A stretch of 64,000 bases of DNA from an uncultured Hoeflea sp. (lineage in GTDB: Bacteria; Pseudomonadota; Alphaproteobacteria; Rhizobiales; Rhizobiaceae): the NCBI RefSeq assembly GCF_947501405.1, contig NZ_CANMVK010000002.1, positions 992,001 through 1,056,000 of the forward strand. Direction: 5' to 3'. The position numbers and the translations under genes were made by a program. This document shows, one piece after another, positions 26,788 through 35,755 of the stretch (positions within the stretch are counted from its first letter, which is position 1; every line of letters starts with the position of its first letter). The notes beneath the pieces are model-generated. The model did no database searches, was not told the DNA's origin, and saw nothing but the letters and a program-made list of their open reading frames with translations.

Positions 26788-27887
26788 CAGATGATCTCGG
26801 TGGAGGAAATCTGGATGCCGAAGCCTTCCAGGCCCACATAGTGGCGCTCGCGCGAGGCATAGAGCTTGATCGAGGTAATCCCCAGATCCTTGAGAATCTG
26901 GGCGCCGAGGCCGATTTCGAGCCACTCATCCTCACGCGCCTGTGCCTCGGCATGGTCCTCGCGCTCATCGGTCACGGAGCGCCGCGACGCCTGTTTGCCG
27001 ACCCCGACCGAGCCCTCGCGAAGGTAGATCACCGCGCCACGGCCTTCCGCTGCCATTCGCTCCATGATGCCGGTCATCGGCTCGTGTTTGGAAAACACGT
27101 CCTCGACCACCGATTCCAGATGCAGCCGCACCGGCACGTCGACGCCGTCGCGGATGTCGCCGAAGACCACCGCGAGATGATGCATCGGATCCCACGGCAG
27201 GGTGTAGGAATAGGCCTTGGCCGGCCCCGCGACGGTTTCCACATCGAAGCTGCCGACATGCTCTATCAGCGTTTCCTTGCGCTGACGGTAGGCGATCAGA
27301 TCGGCGACCGAGACCTGTTTGAGATCGTGCTTGACCGCGAAATCCGACACCTGCTCACCGCGCGTGACAGTGCCGTCATCATTGACCAGTTCGCAAATCA
27401 CACCGATTGGCGGCAAGCCTGCCAGCTTGCACAGATCGACGGCGGCTTCGGTATGGCCCGAGCGCATCAGCACGCCGCCCTCGCGCGCCACCAGGGGGAA
27501 GATGTGGCCGGGCCGAACGAAATCATTGGCGCCCGCGTTGGGATTGGCCAGATTGCGCGCAGTCAGCGTCCGGTCATCAGCGGAAATACCGGTGGTGGTG
27601 CCGTGCTTGTAGTCGACCGAGACCGTGAAAGCCGTGGTGTGGGCCGAATCATTGTCCGCCACCATGGCGGTCAGGTTCAGCCGCTTGGCCTCCTCGCGCG
27701 GCATTGGCGTACAGACGATGCCCGAGGTGTGGCGCACGATGAAAGCCATCTTTTCGGGCGTGCAGTGCACGGCTGCGACAATCAGGTCGCCTTCATTCTC
27801 GCGGCCGCCATCATCGGTGACGACGACGATCTCGCCGGCTTCGAACGCGCGGATTGCGTCGGCGACGCGGGACTGGTCATAGGACAT
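26787..27887 (-). CDS. ribB: 3,4-dihydroxy-2-butanone-4-phosphate synthase with degenerate GTP cyclohydrolase II domain
   Basis: Forms the four-carbon riboflavin precursor from ribulose-5-phosphate. The N-terminal DHBP synthase domain (~1-205) is complete, with [42 protein letters not shown] and [13 protein letters not shown]. The C-terminal ~160 residues have the GTP cyclohydrolase II fold, but the zinc-binding cysteines (normally ECLTGD...RCDCG) are absent: the region reads [16 protein letters not shown]. The second activity is therefore probably lost, as known for a number of RibBA-like proteins, and a stand-alone RibA would be needed elsewhere. It lies 12 bp after aroC. Confidence 0.93.
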   Translation of the reverse strand: MSYDQSRVADAIRAFEAGEIVVVTDDGGRENEGDLIVAAVHCTPEKMAFIVRHTSGIVCTPMPREEAKRLNLTAMVADNDSAHTTAFTVSVDYKHGTTTGISADDRTLTARNLANPNAGANDFVRPGHIFPLVAREGGVLMRSGHTEAAVDLCKLAGLPPIGVICELVNDDGTVTRGEQVSDFAVKHDLKQVSVADLIAYRQRKETLIEHVGSFDVETVAGPAKAYSYTLPWDPMHHLAVVFGDIRDGVDVPVRLHLESVVEDVFSKHEPMTGIMERMAAEGRGAVIYLREGSVGVGKQASRRSVTDEREDHAEAQAREDEWLEIGLGAQILKDLGITSIKLYASRERHYVGLEGFGIQISSTEII

Positions 27888-27899
27888 GCAAGGATACTC

Positions 27900-28994
27900 T
27901 CAATCGAGGCGGCCGGTCTGGCCGCGGTCTCTCAAATAATGGTCGGCGATGGCGCAGGCCACCATGGCTTCACCGATGGGAACGGCGCGGATGCCCACGC
28001 AAGGGTCGTGCCGGCCCTTGGTCTTCACATCCACCTCATTGCCATCGGCGTCGATCGAACGCCGCTCGTTTAAAATCGAGGAGGTGGGTTTGACAGCAAA
28101 GCGGGCCACCACCGGCTGTCCGGTGGAGATGCCGCCCAGAATGCCGCCGGCATGATTGGACAGGAACGCCGGCTGACCGTCTTCGCCGATGCGCATTTCG
28201 TCGGCGTTTTCCTCGCCGCTGATCCGCGCGGCCTCGAACCCGTTGCCGATCTCGACGCCCTTGACTGCGTTGATCGACATCAGGTTGGCGGCGATGTCCT
28301 GATCGAGCTTGGCATAGATCGGAGCGCCGAGCCCGGCCGGCACATTCTCCGCCACCACTTCGATCACCGCTCCCACCGATGAGCCGGCCTTGCGGATTTT
28401 GTCGAGATACTCTTCCCACACCGGAACGATGTCGGGATCGGGGGCGAAGAACGGATTGGTGTCGACCACCGACCAGTCCCAGTTGTCGCGATTGATCCGG
28501 TGTTCGCCAATCTGTACCAGCGCCGCGCGAACTGTCACGCCCGGAATGACCAGTCGCGCCAGGCCGCCGGCCGCCACCCTGGCGGCTGTCTCGCGCGCTG
28601 AAGAGCGGCCGCCGCCGCGATAATCGCGCACGCCGTATTTGACGTCATAGGTGAAATCAGCATGGCCCGGCCGGTAGCGCTTGGCGATATCGGAATAGTC
28701 CTTTGAGCGCTGGTCGGTGTTCTCGATCAGCATCGAGACCGGTGTGCCGGTGGTGACAAGCGTGTCGTCGTCCTCGCGCATGACGCCCGAAAGAACCTTG
28801 ACCCGGTCTTCCTCGCGGCGCTGGGTGACAAACCGCGATTGCCCCGGCTTTCGCTTGTCCATCCAGTGCTGCAGCGAGGCTTCGGTGAAACGCAGTCCTG
28901 GCGGGCAGCCGTCAACCACGCATCCCAGCGCCGGCCCGTGGCTCTCGCCCCAGGTGGTCACACGAAACAAATGGCCGAAACTGTTGTGCGACAT
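27900..28994 (-). CDS. aroC: Chorismate synthase
   Basis: FMN-dependent lyase converting EPSP to chorismate, the last common step of aromatic amino-acid synthesis. The 364 residues have the three family signatures: [18 protein letters not shown] near the N terminus, the middle [29 protein letters not shown] region (a split of two conserved blocks), and the late [17 protein letters not shown] followed by [19 protein letters not shown]. Length and motifs are standard. It heads the aroC-ribB-FG-GAP operon. Confidence 0.97.
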   Translation of the reverse strand: MSHNSFGHLFRVTTWGESHGPALGCVVDGCPPGLRFTEASLQHWMDKRKPGQSRFVTQRREEDRVKVLSGVMREDDDTLVTTGTPVSMLIENTDQRSKDYSDIAKRYRPGHADFTYDVKYGVRDYRGGGRSSARETAARVAAGGLARLVIPGVTVRAALVQIGEHRINRDNWDWSVVDTNPFFAPDPDIVPVWEEYLDKIRKAGSSVGAVIEVVAENVPAGLGAPIYAKLDQDIAANLMSINAVKGVEIGNGFEAARISGEENADEMRIGEDGQPAFLSNHAGGILGGISTGQPVVARFAVKPTSSILNERRSIDADGNEVDVKTKGRHDPCVGIRAVPIGEAMVACAIADHYLRDRGQTGRLD

Positions 28995-29220
28995 GCGGGT
29001 CCACCATTCGGGAGGCGTGCGGGATCCGGCCCGCTTTCAGGGTTCGGCGTGACTTCTAAAGGAATTCGGTAGCTTGGGGGAAGCTTTTTTGTTTATCAAG
29101 CACGCCACCAGCGGCCCGATTCGTTGACACGATCCGAAATTGACGCTCACATGGCGACGTTAATTTGCCACATTCCGCGCCTTCAAGGGGCGCACACACT
29201 GATTGCATGAGGACTTCACA

Positions 29221-29481
29221 ATGCGTTTCGCAATTTCTGCCCTTTTGGCCGTTTCTGCCATGCTCGCACCATTTGCAGCAGGCGCCCAGAGCGCCGATGT
29301 GGAAGCGACAATCACCGATGTCTCGACTGCGGAACTGACCATCAGCCTGGACGACGGCAAGATTTACCAGGCTCCGTCCGAGTTCAACTTCGAAGGCCTG
29401 GAATCCGGCGTCAAGGTTTTGGTGTTTTACACCGAGATCGACGGCAAGCGGATGATCAACGACCTCGAATTGCTGGATTGA
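29221..29481 (+). CDS. DUF1344 family small exported protein
   Basis: An 86-residue protein with signal peptide RFAISALLAVSAMLAPFAAG (cleavage near AGA-QS, residue ~23). A ~60-residue beta-rich mature domain follows (VEATITDVSTAELTISLDDG, then SEFNFEGLESGVKVLVFY). This fits the DUF1344 family, common in Rhizobiales as single small periplasmic proteins of unknown function. GAGGA lies six bases upstream of the ATG at 29221; the in-frame ATG at 29203 has no box and would put a charged stretch before the signal. It is monocistronic by spacing. Confidence 0.85.
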   Translation: MRFAISALLAVSAMLAPFAAGAQSADVEATITDVSTAELTISLDDGKIYQAPSEFNFEGLESGVKVLVFYTEIDGKRMINDLELLD

Positions 29482-29679
29482 TCCGAAAGCAGGCAGCCAC
29501 ACCGTGACGCGGCGCAGTCACGTGCCCGGTCGCGCCCGCTGAGCCTGAAATGCACGGCGGAAGATTTCCGCCACGGACGCTGGGACACTCCGGGTTCAGG
29601 TGGAAACGCCTGAACCAGAGTTCGAACAAGCATCAATACAATGGTTCGCTGTTCGGTCCCGGATGAACCGCGAAACGAT

Positions 29680-30081
29680 CTATTTCACCGTAAACTTTGG
29701 ACGAACCGTTGAGCCGCGTGGTGCGGGATCGCCGACGAATCGCGGCTGCAGAACTGTCAGGACGAAGCTGTCGGGCCCGCGATAGCCGCGATCAGGCGTA
29801 TAGATGACCTGCAGCCCCTTGACCTTGCCTTTGCAATGGGACGGGAGGCTGTCGGATTTGCTCACCCCATGAACGAAATGCAGCTTTCCGTGCTTGGGCT
29901 CGGTGCGGACCCTGTATTTCGGCTTTCCGAAGTGGGCGCAGGTCGATGGATGCCAAACCGCGAAGTCGTAAATCATCACCGATTTGTTGGCCGGCAGGGT
30001 TGTTTCAGCGCGCACTGCGCCGGTTAAGGCGATACCAGCCAAGAAGAAACCGATTGCGGCGCCAAGGAAGATGCGAGTCAT
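29680..30081 (-). CDS. Exported protein with Ig-like domain
   Basis: A 133-residue protein with signal peptide TRIFLGAAIGFFLAGIALTG (cleavage near AVRA-E at ~25). The mature ~108 residues have two cysteines (in HPSTCAHFGK and PSHCKGKVKG) that may form a disulfide. The strand pattern LQVIYTPDRGYRGPDSFVLT is the end of the bacterial Ig-like/cadherin-like fold seen in many surface repeat proteins, here as a single copy. The start at 30081 begins the signal peptide. Convergent with the DUF1344 gene. Function unknown. Confidence 0.75.
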   Translation of the reverse strand: MTRIFLGAAIGFFLAGIALTGAVRAETTLPANKSVMIYDFAVWHPSTCAHFGKPKYRVRTEPKHGKLHFVHGVSKSDSLPSHCKGKVKGLQVIYTPDRGYRGPDSFVLTVLQPRFVGDPAPRGSTVRPKFTVK

Positions 30082-30176
30082 GCACAGCTCCAGGTTGCGT
30101 GAGAAGTGTAGCCCTAGGCAACCTGGATATGTTCGTAAAGTGCTCGCATAGCTGGTTGTCGAAAAAACCAATTCAT

Positions 30177-30280
30177 GTCGCGCTCAACTGGATTCAATTG
30201 AGCGATAACGTACATGCATTCCTTCAAAGTGTTACAGCGTCCCTTGCGCATCCGATTGGATGCGCGGCGCTGTAGCGCGA
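30177..30280. repeat. Intergenic repeat, copy A
   Basis: Shares a ~45-bp core (ATTGAGCGATAACGT, then CATGCATTC, then TTACAGCGTC) with copy B at 35578-35690. In copy A the core is followed by a long hairpin: outer arms ACAGCG (30234-30239) and CGCTGT (30268-30273), inner perfect arms GCGCATCC (30246-30253) and GGATGCGC (30258-30265) around a GATT loop. It resembles a repeat I have seen often between rhizobial genes, but I cannot name it. Confidence 0.7.
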
Positions 30281-30286
30281 GCCCGG

Positions 30287-30874
30287 TCAGATCCAGCCGA
30301 TGCTGTTTCCCTCGATCTTGAGTACACGGTCCTGCGGCACATCGAGCAAGGCGGCCGCTTCATCTCCCAGCTTGCCCACGCGGTGAAACAGGGTCCGGAT
30401 CACTCCGCCATGGGCGACGCAAATGGTGGGATTTTCCACCCGCGAGAGAAAACGGCCGGTGCGTTCTGCAAGCATCGCGTAGCTCTCGGCCCGCGCACCG
30501 GGCGGCTGAAACCGCCATTTGCCGCGCTCGCGCTGTTCGATGAGGCCGGGCGAATGCACCGCCACTTCGGCCAGTGTCTGGCCTTCCCAATCGCCGAAAG
30601 ACAGCTCCACCAGCAAGGGATCGGTGCGGTATCCGGAAGGCTCAAGGCCGGCCGAGGCGCGCACCAGTTCCATGGTTTCGCGCGTGCGGCCCAAGGGGCT
30701 TGCCACCCAGTCGAACTCCGCAAGCGGCAGCTCCAGCGATCTGGTGGCGAGCGTGCGGCCATTGCCGCGCGCCTGGCCGCGTCCGGTCTCGTTGAGCGGG
30801 ATGTCGCGCGCGCCCTGCAGCCGTTCCTCCCGATTGTAGTCGGTCTGGCCGTGGCGGATCACATACAAAAGCAT
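30287..30874 (-). CDS. Histidine phosphatase family protein (phosphoglycerate-mutase-like)
   Basis: A 195-residue phosphohydrolase of the RHG superfamily. The catalytic RHG motif is at residues 7-9 (YVIRHGQTDYN), the phosphate-contact arginine in ASPLGRTRETM, the acidic residue in VELSFGDWEG, and the second histidine in VAHGGVIRTL. The size fits broad-specificity GpmB-like or CobC-like phosphatases; a true glycolytic mutase would be larger (~230-250). It lies 33 bp after fabI on the same strand, so cotranscription is likely. Substrate unknown. Confidence 0.9.
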   Translation of the reverse strand: MLLYVIRHGQTDYNREERLQGARDIPLNETGRGQARGNGRTLATRSLELPLAEFDWVASPLGRTRETMELVRASAGLEPSGYRTDPLLVELSFGDWEGQTLAEVAVHSPGLIEQRERGKWRFQPPGARAESYAMLAERTGRFLSRVENPTICVAHGGVIRTLFHRVGKLGDEAAALLDVPQDRVLKIEGNSIGWI

Positions 30875-30907
30875 TTGCGGCTCTCGATTTGAAAACGAGG
30901 CCTGACC

Positions 30908-31720
30908 CTAAACCACGCTTATGTCAGGCGCATCAACGGCTTTCATGCCCACGGTGTGATAGCCTGAATCCACATGCAGGATTTCGCCGGTCACCCCGCG
31001 CGACAGGTCCGAGACCAGATACATGGCCGAATCGCCCACCTCTTCGATGGTCACCACCCGCTTGAGCGGCGAATTGTACTCGTTCCATTTCAGAATATAG
31101 CGGAAGTCGCCGATTCCGGAGGCGGCCAGGGTCTTGATCGGGCCCGCCGAAATGGCGTTGACGCGAATGTTGGACGCGCCCAGATCAACCGCGAGATAGC
31201 GCACGCTGGCTTCCAGCGCCGCCTTGGCCACGCCCATCACATTGTAGTGAGGCATCACCTTTTCTGCGCCGTAATAGGTCAGCGTCAGGATCGATCCGCC
31301 ATCGGTCATCAGCGGTTCGGCACGCTTGGCCACCGCTGTCAGCGAGTAGACCGAGATCTCCATGGTGCGGTTGAAGTTCTCACGGCTGGTTTCGACATAG
31401 CGGCCGGTCAACTCGTCCTTGTCGGAAAACGCGATCGCGTGGATCACGAAGTCGAGCTTGCCCCATTTGGCCTCAATCTCGGAAAATACCGCGTCAACGC
31501 TGTCAAGATCGGTAACGTCACAATGGCCCGCAACGATCGCGCCCAGATCGGCAGCCAGCGGCTCGACACGTTTGCGCAACGCGTCGCCCTGATAGGTCAG
31601 CGCAAGTTCCGCACCGGCGTCGGCGCAGGCCTTGGCAATACCCCAGGCAATCGACCGATTGTTCGCTACGCCCATGATCAGGCCGCGTTTGCCTTTCATA
31701 AGCCCGGAAGTGTCAGCCAT
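30908..31720 (-). CDS. fabI: Enoyl-[acyl-carrier-protein] reductase (NADH)
   Basis: Reduces enoyl-ACP in the last step of each fatty-acid elongation cycle. The 270-residue SDR protein has the FabI-type nucleotide motif GVANNRSIAWGIAKACADAG, plus HAIAFSDKDELTGRY. The catalytic set is Tyr in LTYYGAEK and the Y-x6-K in HYNVMGVAKAAL, ten residues apart as in known FabI. The start at 31720 (ADTSGLMKGKRGL) has GGGAGA upstream. The open frame to 31795 adds a stretch without similarity. This is the triclosan-target class of enzyme. Confidence 0.95.
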   Translation of the reverse strand: MADTSGLMKGKRGLIMGVANNRSIAWGIAKACADAGAELALTYQGDALRKRVEPLAADLGAIVAGHCDVTDLDSVDAVFSEIEAKWGKLDFVIHAIAFSDKDELTGRYVETSRENFNRTMEISVYSLTAVAKRAEPLMTDGGSILTLTYYGAEKVMPHYNVMGVAKAALEASVRYLAVDLGASNIRVNAISAGPIKTLAASGIGDFRYILKWNEYNSPLKRVVTIEEVGDSAMYLVSDLSRGVTGEILHVDSGYHTVGMKAVDAPDISVV

Positions 31721-31835
31721 TGCAGTCTCCCTCATTTTTGTCGCGCAGGCTATGGCACACAGGGCCTGTCGCCGCAAGTCGCCGCTTTGCGACACTGCCG
31801 CGATGCCCGTTCTTCGCCCGTAAATACTAAGTGTT

Positions 31836-32891
31836 TTACATGAACCAGGAGCGCTTGCTGGAGCGCATCAGTTCGATGAGTTTCGGATCAGGCTTCTCCG
31901 GCAGCATCACCCGGAGGTGAACGTGCAGATCGCCGCGCGCGCCGCTGGCGGCGGGCAACCCCAGACCGGGAATGCGCAGCACGGTGTCGGAGCCCGACCA
32001 CTCGGGAATGGCCATCCGCACAGGCCCGTCCAGAGCCATGAACACGAACGCGCCGCCGAGCACCGCCTCGGCCAGGTTGATCGGGTGGTCGCCATGCAAA
32101 TCCGCGCCCACGGAGCGCAGCCGCGCATGTCTGGCATGCCGGAAGGTGACGATGGCGTCGCCATGAAGCGTCGGATCCGGCGAAGGCACCCGCAGTTCCA
32201 TCCCGTCGAGCGTTCCCGGCGGCGAGTTGAAGCTCACGTTTGCGGTGGATCCGAAGGGGATCTCGCCGCGGTAGCCGATCAACGCGGTCTCCAGGGTAAT
32301 CTCGATCTGGTGACGGCTTGCCGGCATATCCGATTCCGGCTTGTGCAGCGTCTTCCATTTTTCAAACAGCGCATCGAGCGCATTCAGCGGATCTTCGTCG
32401 AGCCCCGGCGCATCGGTCTTGGCGCGGCCATCACCAGGTTTGGCGGTTTGAACGGTTTCGCGGGCCTGTTTGGCGGCGGTTTCGCCAAAAATATGGGCAA
32501 CCATGTCATGGAAACTGGCGCCGTCCGAGCCGTCCGCCTGCCCGTCAGGCCCTTTGGCCTGGGTTCCGGCCGCACCGTCCTTGGCTTGTGGGCCGGACTC
32601 AGTGGTCCGGGCGCGTTTGAAGGAGGAGAACGGGTTGGCCGCAAAGCCGCGCACCGGCCGTTTGCGCCGCCGGCCCCGGGCATCGATATGGCCTTCATCG
32701 AATTGCATGCGGAGATCGGGATCGATCAGCAGCTTGTAGGCCTGAGCAATCTCGGCGAAGCGAACACCGGCCTGCGGATCGTCCGGCTTCTGATCCGGAT
32801 GCCAGGTCTTGGCCAATTGCCGGTAAGCGGATTTTATGTCTTCGGTTCTGGCGGTCTTGCCGACGCCGAGCACCGTGTACGGACTACGCAT
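31836..32891 (-). CDS. DnaJ domain protein, CbpA-like
   Basis: A 351-residue J-domain co-chaperone. Residues 1-65 are a J domain with the essential HPD at 31-33 (KTWHPDQKPDD). A ~110-residue low-complexity linker rich in K, A, G and D follows. The C-terminal part (about 195-340) matches the DnaJ C-terminal peptide-binding domains (RHQIEITLETALIGYRGEI, then LHGDHPINLAEAVLGGAFVF). There is no zinc-finger domain, so it is the type II / CbpA form. The ATG at 32891 begins the J domain; the longer open frame to 33038 adds nothing family-like. It is upstream of fabI, with 115 bp between them. Confidence 0.9.
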   Translation of the reverse strand: MRSPYTVLGVGKTARTEDIKSAYRQLAKTWHPDQKPDDPQAGVRFAEIAQAYKLLIDPDLRMQFDEGHIDARGRRRKRPVRGFAANPFSSFKRARTTESGPQAKDGAAGTQAKGPDGQADGSDGASFHDMVAHIFGETAAKQARETVQTAKPGDGRAKTDAPGLDEDPLNALDALFEKWKTLHKPESDMPASRHQIEITLETALIGYRGEIPFGSTANVSFNSPPGTLDGMELRVPSPDPTLHGDAIVTFRHARHARLRSVGADLHGDHPINLAEAVLGGAFVFMALDGPVRMAIPEWSGSDTVLRIPGLGLPAASGARGDLHVHLRVMLPEKPDPKLIELMRSSKRSWFM

Positions 32892-33133
32892 GTTACAATC
32901 CCGTATCGGCCCTGAGGGCTTTAAGATGCGCAAGCCTAGCGACGATTTGCTAACCATCCGTGTATGAATGTCAGTTTGTCGCCTGGCCGCGCGGCGCGCC
33001 CGATCACTTTGGGTGCTCAAAGGAGGCGCGAAGGACACCGAGGCAAGAAACCAAGCAAAACAGCGCAGGAGGGGGGCCGGCGAGCGGCGCTAATGATGCG
33101 TCTGCTCAAGTCACAGTGAGGCACGGTCAGAAT

Positions 33134-33619
33134 TTAGCCGTCGGAGCGTTTGAAGCTCACCAATTGCCAGCCACCCTCGGGGCGCTGGCACACCCGCCCG
33201 TCAAACAGCGCCACGCCGTCAAAGCCGTGCCGCGTGCTTTGAAACAGACGGCAGGTCTTGCCGCCATCGGTCAGCACCGCCAGATCGGTGATCACCCCCG
33301 CCGAACCGGTCAGTTTGTTCGACCACGGATGCGGGCCTGAAAGCGCGTCGCCAGAAAGCCCTGCGACCAGATCCCGCACCACCGTCTCGTCCGACATGAT
33401 CTCGCTTTCCGCCGACAGCGGCGCGATCGCATTGGTGGTCACGGGGTCCAGAGCCAGCGCAGATGCGGCGTCGCCATTGGTGCGCATGCAACCGGAGGCC
33501 AGAAGCGCAAGCGGCATCGCCAGCGCCAAAAGCGCGCGCCGCGCCGTGGCCCTCTTTTCGGCCCTGTCTGCTTCTGTTAGGTCACTTGCCACTGTCGCAC
33601 TGCTCCAACCAGGAGGCAT
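33134..33619 (-). CDS. RT0821/Lpp0805-like outer-membrane lipoprotein
   Basis: A 161-residue predicted lipoprotein: hydrophobic stretch ALLALAMPLALLASGC with lipobox cysteine C44 if translation starts at 33619. The mature part contains an N-x-x-S-G-S-A/G-x-I-type core (NKLTGSAGVITDLAVL) and a C-terminal two-cysteine block (KTCRLFQST, then RVCQRPEGGW). From memory this fits RT0821/Lpp0805-type surface proteins. The start is uncertain, because the 27 residues before the hydrophobic stretch are long for a signal peptide; a GTG ten codons in is an alternative. It is divergent from pdxH, whose ATG is only 12 bp away. Confidence 0.7.
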   Translation of the reverse strand: MPPGWSSATVASDLTEADRAEKRATARRALLALAMPLALLASGCMRTNGDAASALALDPVTTNAIAPLSAESEIMSDETVVRDLVAGLSGDALSGPHPWSNKLTGSAGVITDLAVLTDGGKTCRLFQSTRHGFDGVALFDGRVCQRPEGGWQLVSFKRSDG

Positions 33620-33630
33620 GAGGTAAGACT

Positions 33631-34245
33631 ATGACCGAAACAGGGTTAACGACTGGTGACTTTACCGAGGCTGCCGAGCCCTACCGGCTGTTTGCCCAGT
33701 GGCTTGATGACGCAACAAAGTCGGAACCCAACGATCCCAATGCGCTGGCGCTGGCCACGGTGGATGAGAACGGGCTACCCGATGTGCGCATGGTTCTGCT
33801 CAAGGGGTTTGATGAGCGCGGCTTCGTGTTTTACACCAATTTCGAAAGCCAGAAGGGTCAACAGGTTCTCGGCGCGATGAAGGCCGCAATGTGCTTCCAC
33901 TGGAAAAGCCTGCGCCGCCAGGTCCGGGTACGCGGCGCGGTCGAACAGGTCAGCGACGCAGAAGCCGACGAGTATTATGTTTCACGGCCGCGCGGCAGCC
34001 GCATCGGCGCCTGGGCGTCGAAGCAATCGCGGCCGCTTGAAAGCCGGTTCGCGCTTGAAAAGGCGGTCGCTGAATACACCGCCAAATTCGCCATCGGCGA
34101 GATCCCGCGGCCCGAGCACTGGTCGGGATTCCGGATTGTGCCGAAGTCGATCGAATTCTGGCACGACCGGCCATTCCGGCTGCATGACCGCGTGAGCTTC
34201 ACGCGCACTGCGGACGCCTGGGACAAGACCCGGCTTTACCCCTGA
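33631..34245 (+). CDS. pdxH: Pyridoxamine 5'-phosphate oxidase
   Basis: FMN enzyme that makes pyridoxal-5'-phosphate from pyridoxine- or pyridoxamine-phosphate. The 204 residues show the family blocks [66 protein letters not shown] and the C-terminal [12 protein letters not shown] with RLYP end. All are conserved, including the final proline. An AGGAGG-containing leader precedes the ATG. It is monocistronic by spacing. Confidence 0.96.
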   Translation: MTETGLTTGDFTEAAEPYRLFAQWLDDATKSEPNDPNALALATVDENGLPDVRMVLLKGFDERGFVFYTNFESQKGQQVLGAMKAAMCFHWKSLRRQVRVRGAVEQVSDAEADEYYVSRPRGSRIGAWASKQSRPLESRFALEKAVAEYTAKFAIGEIPRPEHWSGFRIVPKSIEFWHDRPFRLHDRVSFTRTADAWDKTRLYP

Positions 34246-34268
34246 TCCTCGGGCCCTTGATTGTCCAG

Positions 34269-35330
34269 TCAGCTTGACAGTGCGAAGGGAATGCCTGAGG
34301 CGAGCGCACCCACATAGCGGCTCTTCTGGTAGTAACCGTTGAGCGATATGCGCGGTAGCGCGTGGCGGCTGTCGAGGCTTTGCGCGGTCAGAACCCCGGG
34401 ATTGGTTGTCACTGCCAGTTGGAAATCCAGATCGTCGGCGGCCTGGTATTCGCGCTGGCCTGCGGCGCATCGGTCGCCATAGGGGTAGGCGAGCGTGGCC
34501 GGGATCTCACCGGTAATCTCAGCCACCCGCTCGGCGGACCGGACGATTTCCAGGCGCATGTTCTCTTCATCGAGATGAGCCAGATTGACGTGGCCGATGG
34601 TATGCGCGCCAAGGCTCGCCAGCGGCGTTGCGGCAAGCGCACGCAACTCGTCCTCATTCATGACCTCCCGGTCGACTATGCCGATCGGGTCGATACCTGC
34701 CTGGCGCGCCTGGTCATCGAGACGTGCTACGATCTCTTCCTGCTCGGCGCAGGCGAGTGCCTTGTGCAGCCGGTCGAACGCCGCGTATTTTTCGAGCAGC
34801 GTGCGTGTCGGAAGCCGAACCTCGCCGGCGCCGTCGCCACAATCGAACGCGAAGATATCAAGACGGCGGATTAGTTCCTCCGCGGTTTCCCACCAGATCG
34901 AATGAGTCCGGTCGATAAAACCGCCGGAAACAAAGATGGTGTAGGGGATGCCGTGTTTTTCAAACACCGGCCGGGCATGAAGATTGTTGTCCCGATACCC
35001 GTCATCAAGCGTGAACACCATCGCTGGCCCCGGGCGATCGGTACGCGCCAGATAATCCGGCAAATCCTCAAGCGCCACCGGAACATGGCCATCGGCTTTA
35101 AGCTGGATGATGCTCTCGTCGAGGAACTCCGGGGTGATGGTCAAATGGGCAACGGGATCGAACGACTTCTCTTTCCGCGGCCGCACATGGTGCAGCGTGA
35201 AAATCGCGCCAAGCCCGCGCGCGCTCGCCATCAGTCCGGATCTGGCCAGCAGCGACACGGCTTCAAGCCCGCTCTGAATGGCGGCGCGCTTGATTATGCG
35301 GCGTGCGGCGACTTGACTGGGTCCTTGCAT
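34269..35330 (-). CDS. Polysaccharide deacetylase (NodB-homology) family protein
   Basis: A 353-residue carbohydrate esterase family 4 protein expected to remove acetyl groups from a cell-surface polysaccharide or peptidoglycan. Motif 1 FTLDDGYRDN supplies the catalytic and metal aspartates. Motif 2 AHTIGHVNLAHL has the two metal histidines (HxxxH here: H-T-I-G-H). YPYGDR and the C-terminal HALPRISLNGYY are later family motifs. There is no clear signal peptide, only a mildly hydrophobic N-terminal helix. No polysaccharide genes are adjacent. Convergent with pdxH. Confidence 0.9.
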   Translation of the reverse strand: MQGPSQVAARRIIKRAAIQSGLEAVSLLARSGLMASARGLGAIFTLHHVRPRKEKSFDPVAHLTITPEFLDESIIQLKADGHVPVALEDLPDYLARTDRPGPAMVFTLDDGYRDNNLHARPVFEKHGIPYTIFVSGGFIDRTHSIWWETAEELIRRLDIFAFDCGDGAGEVRLPTRTLLEKYAAFDRLHKALACAEQEEIVARLDDQARQAGIDPIGIVDREVMNEDELRALAATPLASLGAHTIGHVNLAHLDEENMRLEIVRSAERVAEITGEIPATLAYPYGDRCAAGQREYQAADDLDFQLAVTTNPGVLTAQSLDSRHALPRISLNGYYQKSRYVGALASGIPFALSS

Positions 35331-35755
35331 GAATCCGTTCCGAATAGCGGGGCAGGTGTTGTCTCGAGCCGGCAGACTAACAGTCTTGGCTTAACCGTTG
35401 TTGAATCAAAATTGCGATATCAATCCATGTGGCGCGTTGACGGGATGCAGCGCGAGCAAATACCCATGGCGATCGAAGTATCGATCTGAGAGCCAGGCTT
35501 CGGCAATGCCTGTGACTGTGTCATGCCGCTATAGGGTTCGCGTTCAAGTTGGTTCACTTGCACGTTCTCGTAGAGGCATTGTCGCGCTTGATTGGATCCT
35601 ATTGAGCGATAACGTGCATGCATTCTTTCAGAGGCTTACAGCGTCCAGTTCGCATCCACCTGGAGGCGCGGCGCCGTGGGTGCTGCCCACGGTCGTGGCG
35701 TCCATCAGCGAACTAGGCTGACCGGCGTCCGCCGGAGCAGGTTGGCCGGAAGCGA
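35331..35755. other. 425-bp intergenic region
   Basis: Upstream of the deacetylase and downstream of the nucleotidyltransferase. I see no gene. The middle contains copy B of the intergenic repeat (35578-35690). The short AT-richer stretch at 35385-35425 could carry the deacetylase promoter, but I cannot define boxes. Confidence 0.55.
35578..35690. repeat. Intergenic repeat, copy B
   Basis: Diverged copy of the repeat at 30177-30280: the same ATTGAGCGATAACGT core, CATGCATTC and TTACAGCGTCC. The inner hairpin is weaker (CGCATCC against GGAGGCG with one mismatch). Position relative to genes differs, since copy A lies upstream of a gene start and copy B downstream of a gene end. Confidence 0.65.
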
